From Tepidimonas taiwanensis (lineage in GTDB: Bacteria; Pseudomonadota; Gammaproteobacteria; Burkholderiales; Burkholderiaceae_C), in the NCBI RefSeq assembly GCF_020162115.1, contig NZ_CP083911.1:1116001-1180000 (forward strand): a stretch of 64,000 bases of DNA, in the 5' to 3' direction. The notes under the pieces are model-generated. The model was not told where the DNA came from. It saw only the letters and a list, made by a program, of their open reading frames with translations, and ran no database searches. Position 1 is the stretch's first letter. Each line of letters begins with the position of its first letter. This document shows positions 63,908-64,000 of this stretch, piece after piece. The translations under genes were made by a program, and so were the position numbers.

Positions 63908-64000
63908 TCAGGAGGCATCGGGCCTTCCCAAGCGCAGCGAGAAGCAAAACCGCACGCCCGTGCCGGGATGAGCGTCATAAAAACGAACGGTGGCGCCGAT
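63908..64000 (-). CDS. C-terminal end of a probable sensor histidine kinase (partial)
   Basis: Thirty codons remain in the window, ending at the TGA at 63908-63910. The peptide [20 protein letters not shown] followed by [10 protein letters not shown] resembles the last strand of a histidine-kinase ATPase domain, where G-x-G-x-x-F-x-F-x-L-P patterns close the fold. No more can be said; the rest is beyond the edge. Confidence 0.4.
   Translation of the reverse strand: MGATVRFYDAHPGTGVRFCFSLRLGRPDAS

Overview
The window is GC-rich, densely coded chromosomal DNA, most likely from a betaproteobacterium of the order Burkholderiales. A Comamonadaceae-like, possibly Tepidimonas-like sulfur oxidiser would fit, but the genus is inference. 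The placement rests on a cphA'/cphA cyanophycin pair with its DUF1854/ABC partner, a Sox cluster, an iscRSUA-hscBA-fdx operon, odhA-odhB-lpdA-zapE, a tctBA pair and betaproteobacterial-style tRNAs. Most genes are on the minus strand in tight operons.

Layout. 1-5.5 kb: cyanophycin synthesis (cphA', start of cphA) divergent from an ABC exporter and a DUF1854 gene. 5.5-9.9 kb: an arginine/ornithine-type ABC uptake operon in the order aotJ-Q-M-O-P, with a terminator-like hairpin after the binding-protein gene. 9.9-18.2 kb: tctB-tctA and a translationally coupled cell-envelope/replication operon (mltG, a glycosyltransferase, tmk, holB, pilZ, tatD, ankyrin). 18.3-27.7 kb: ygfZ, an NRDE gene, a thioesterase-acetyltransferase fusion, a U32 protease-like rRNA hydroxylase, a hemerythrin and purL. 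27.8-30.5 kb: soxYZAX ending in a terminator, with no soxB. 30.5-36.1 kb: an isochorismatase-fold hydrolase, an NlpC/P60 protein, a DUF465 protein, an Orn/Lys/Arg decarboxylase and nfeD-qmcA.

36.1-43.8 kb is the most unusual part: a 7.6-kb element integrated at the 3' end of tRNA-Ser(GGA). It is bounded by a 15-bp direct repeat, with paired GGTCTTAC repeats just inside both ends. It carries a tyrosine integrase, AlpA, a primase-helicase and five small or unknown proteins, six of its genes being chained by 4-bp overlaps. Inverted 9-bp iteron-like arrays lie inside the 3' end of the primase gene. There are no structural, terminase or known defence genes. It looks like a P4-type satellite or a small autonomously replicating integrative element.

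43.8-54.4 kb: a PAS-GGDEF-EAL protein, zapE and the 2-oxoglutarate dehydrogenase operon, then an intact IS2-group insertion sequence with a 4-bp target duplication beside the odhA promoter. 54.4-64 kb: an ArsR-family regulator with BigR/SqrR-like cysteines, prpE, a small YjfB-like protein, tRNA-Val(CAC), dnaQ, the complete isc operon and the 3' end of a probable sensor kinase.

Arginine links several loci: cyanophycin is an arginine-aspartate store, the aot-type operon imports basic amino acids, and the decarboxylase may consume them. The Sox proteins, the possible persulfide-sensing ArsR protein and the Fe-S assembly operon fit a sulfur-oxidising life style. All functions are assigned by reading motifs and gene order; no database search was run.
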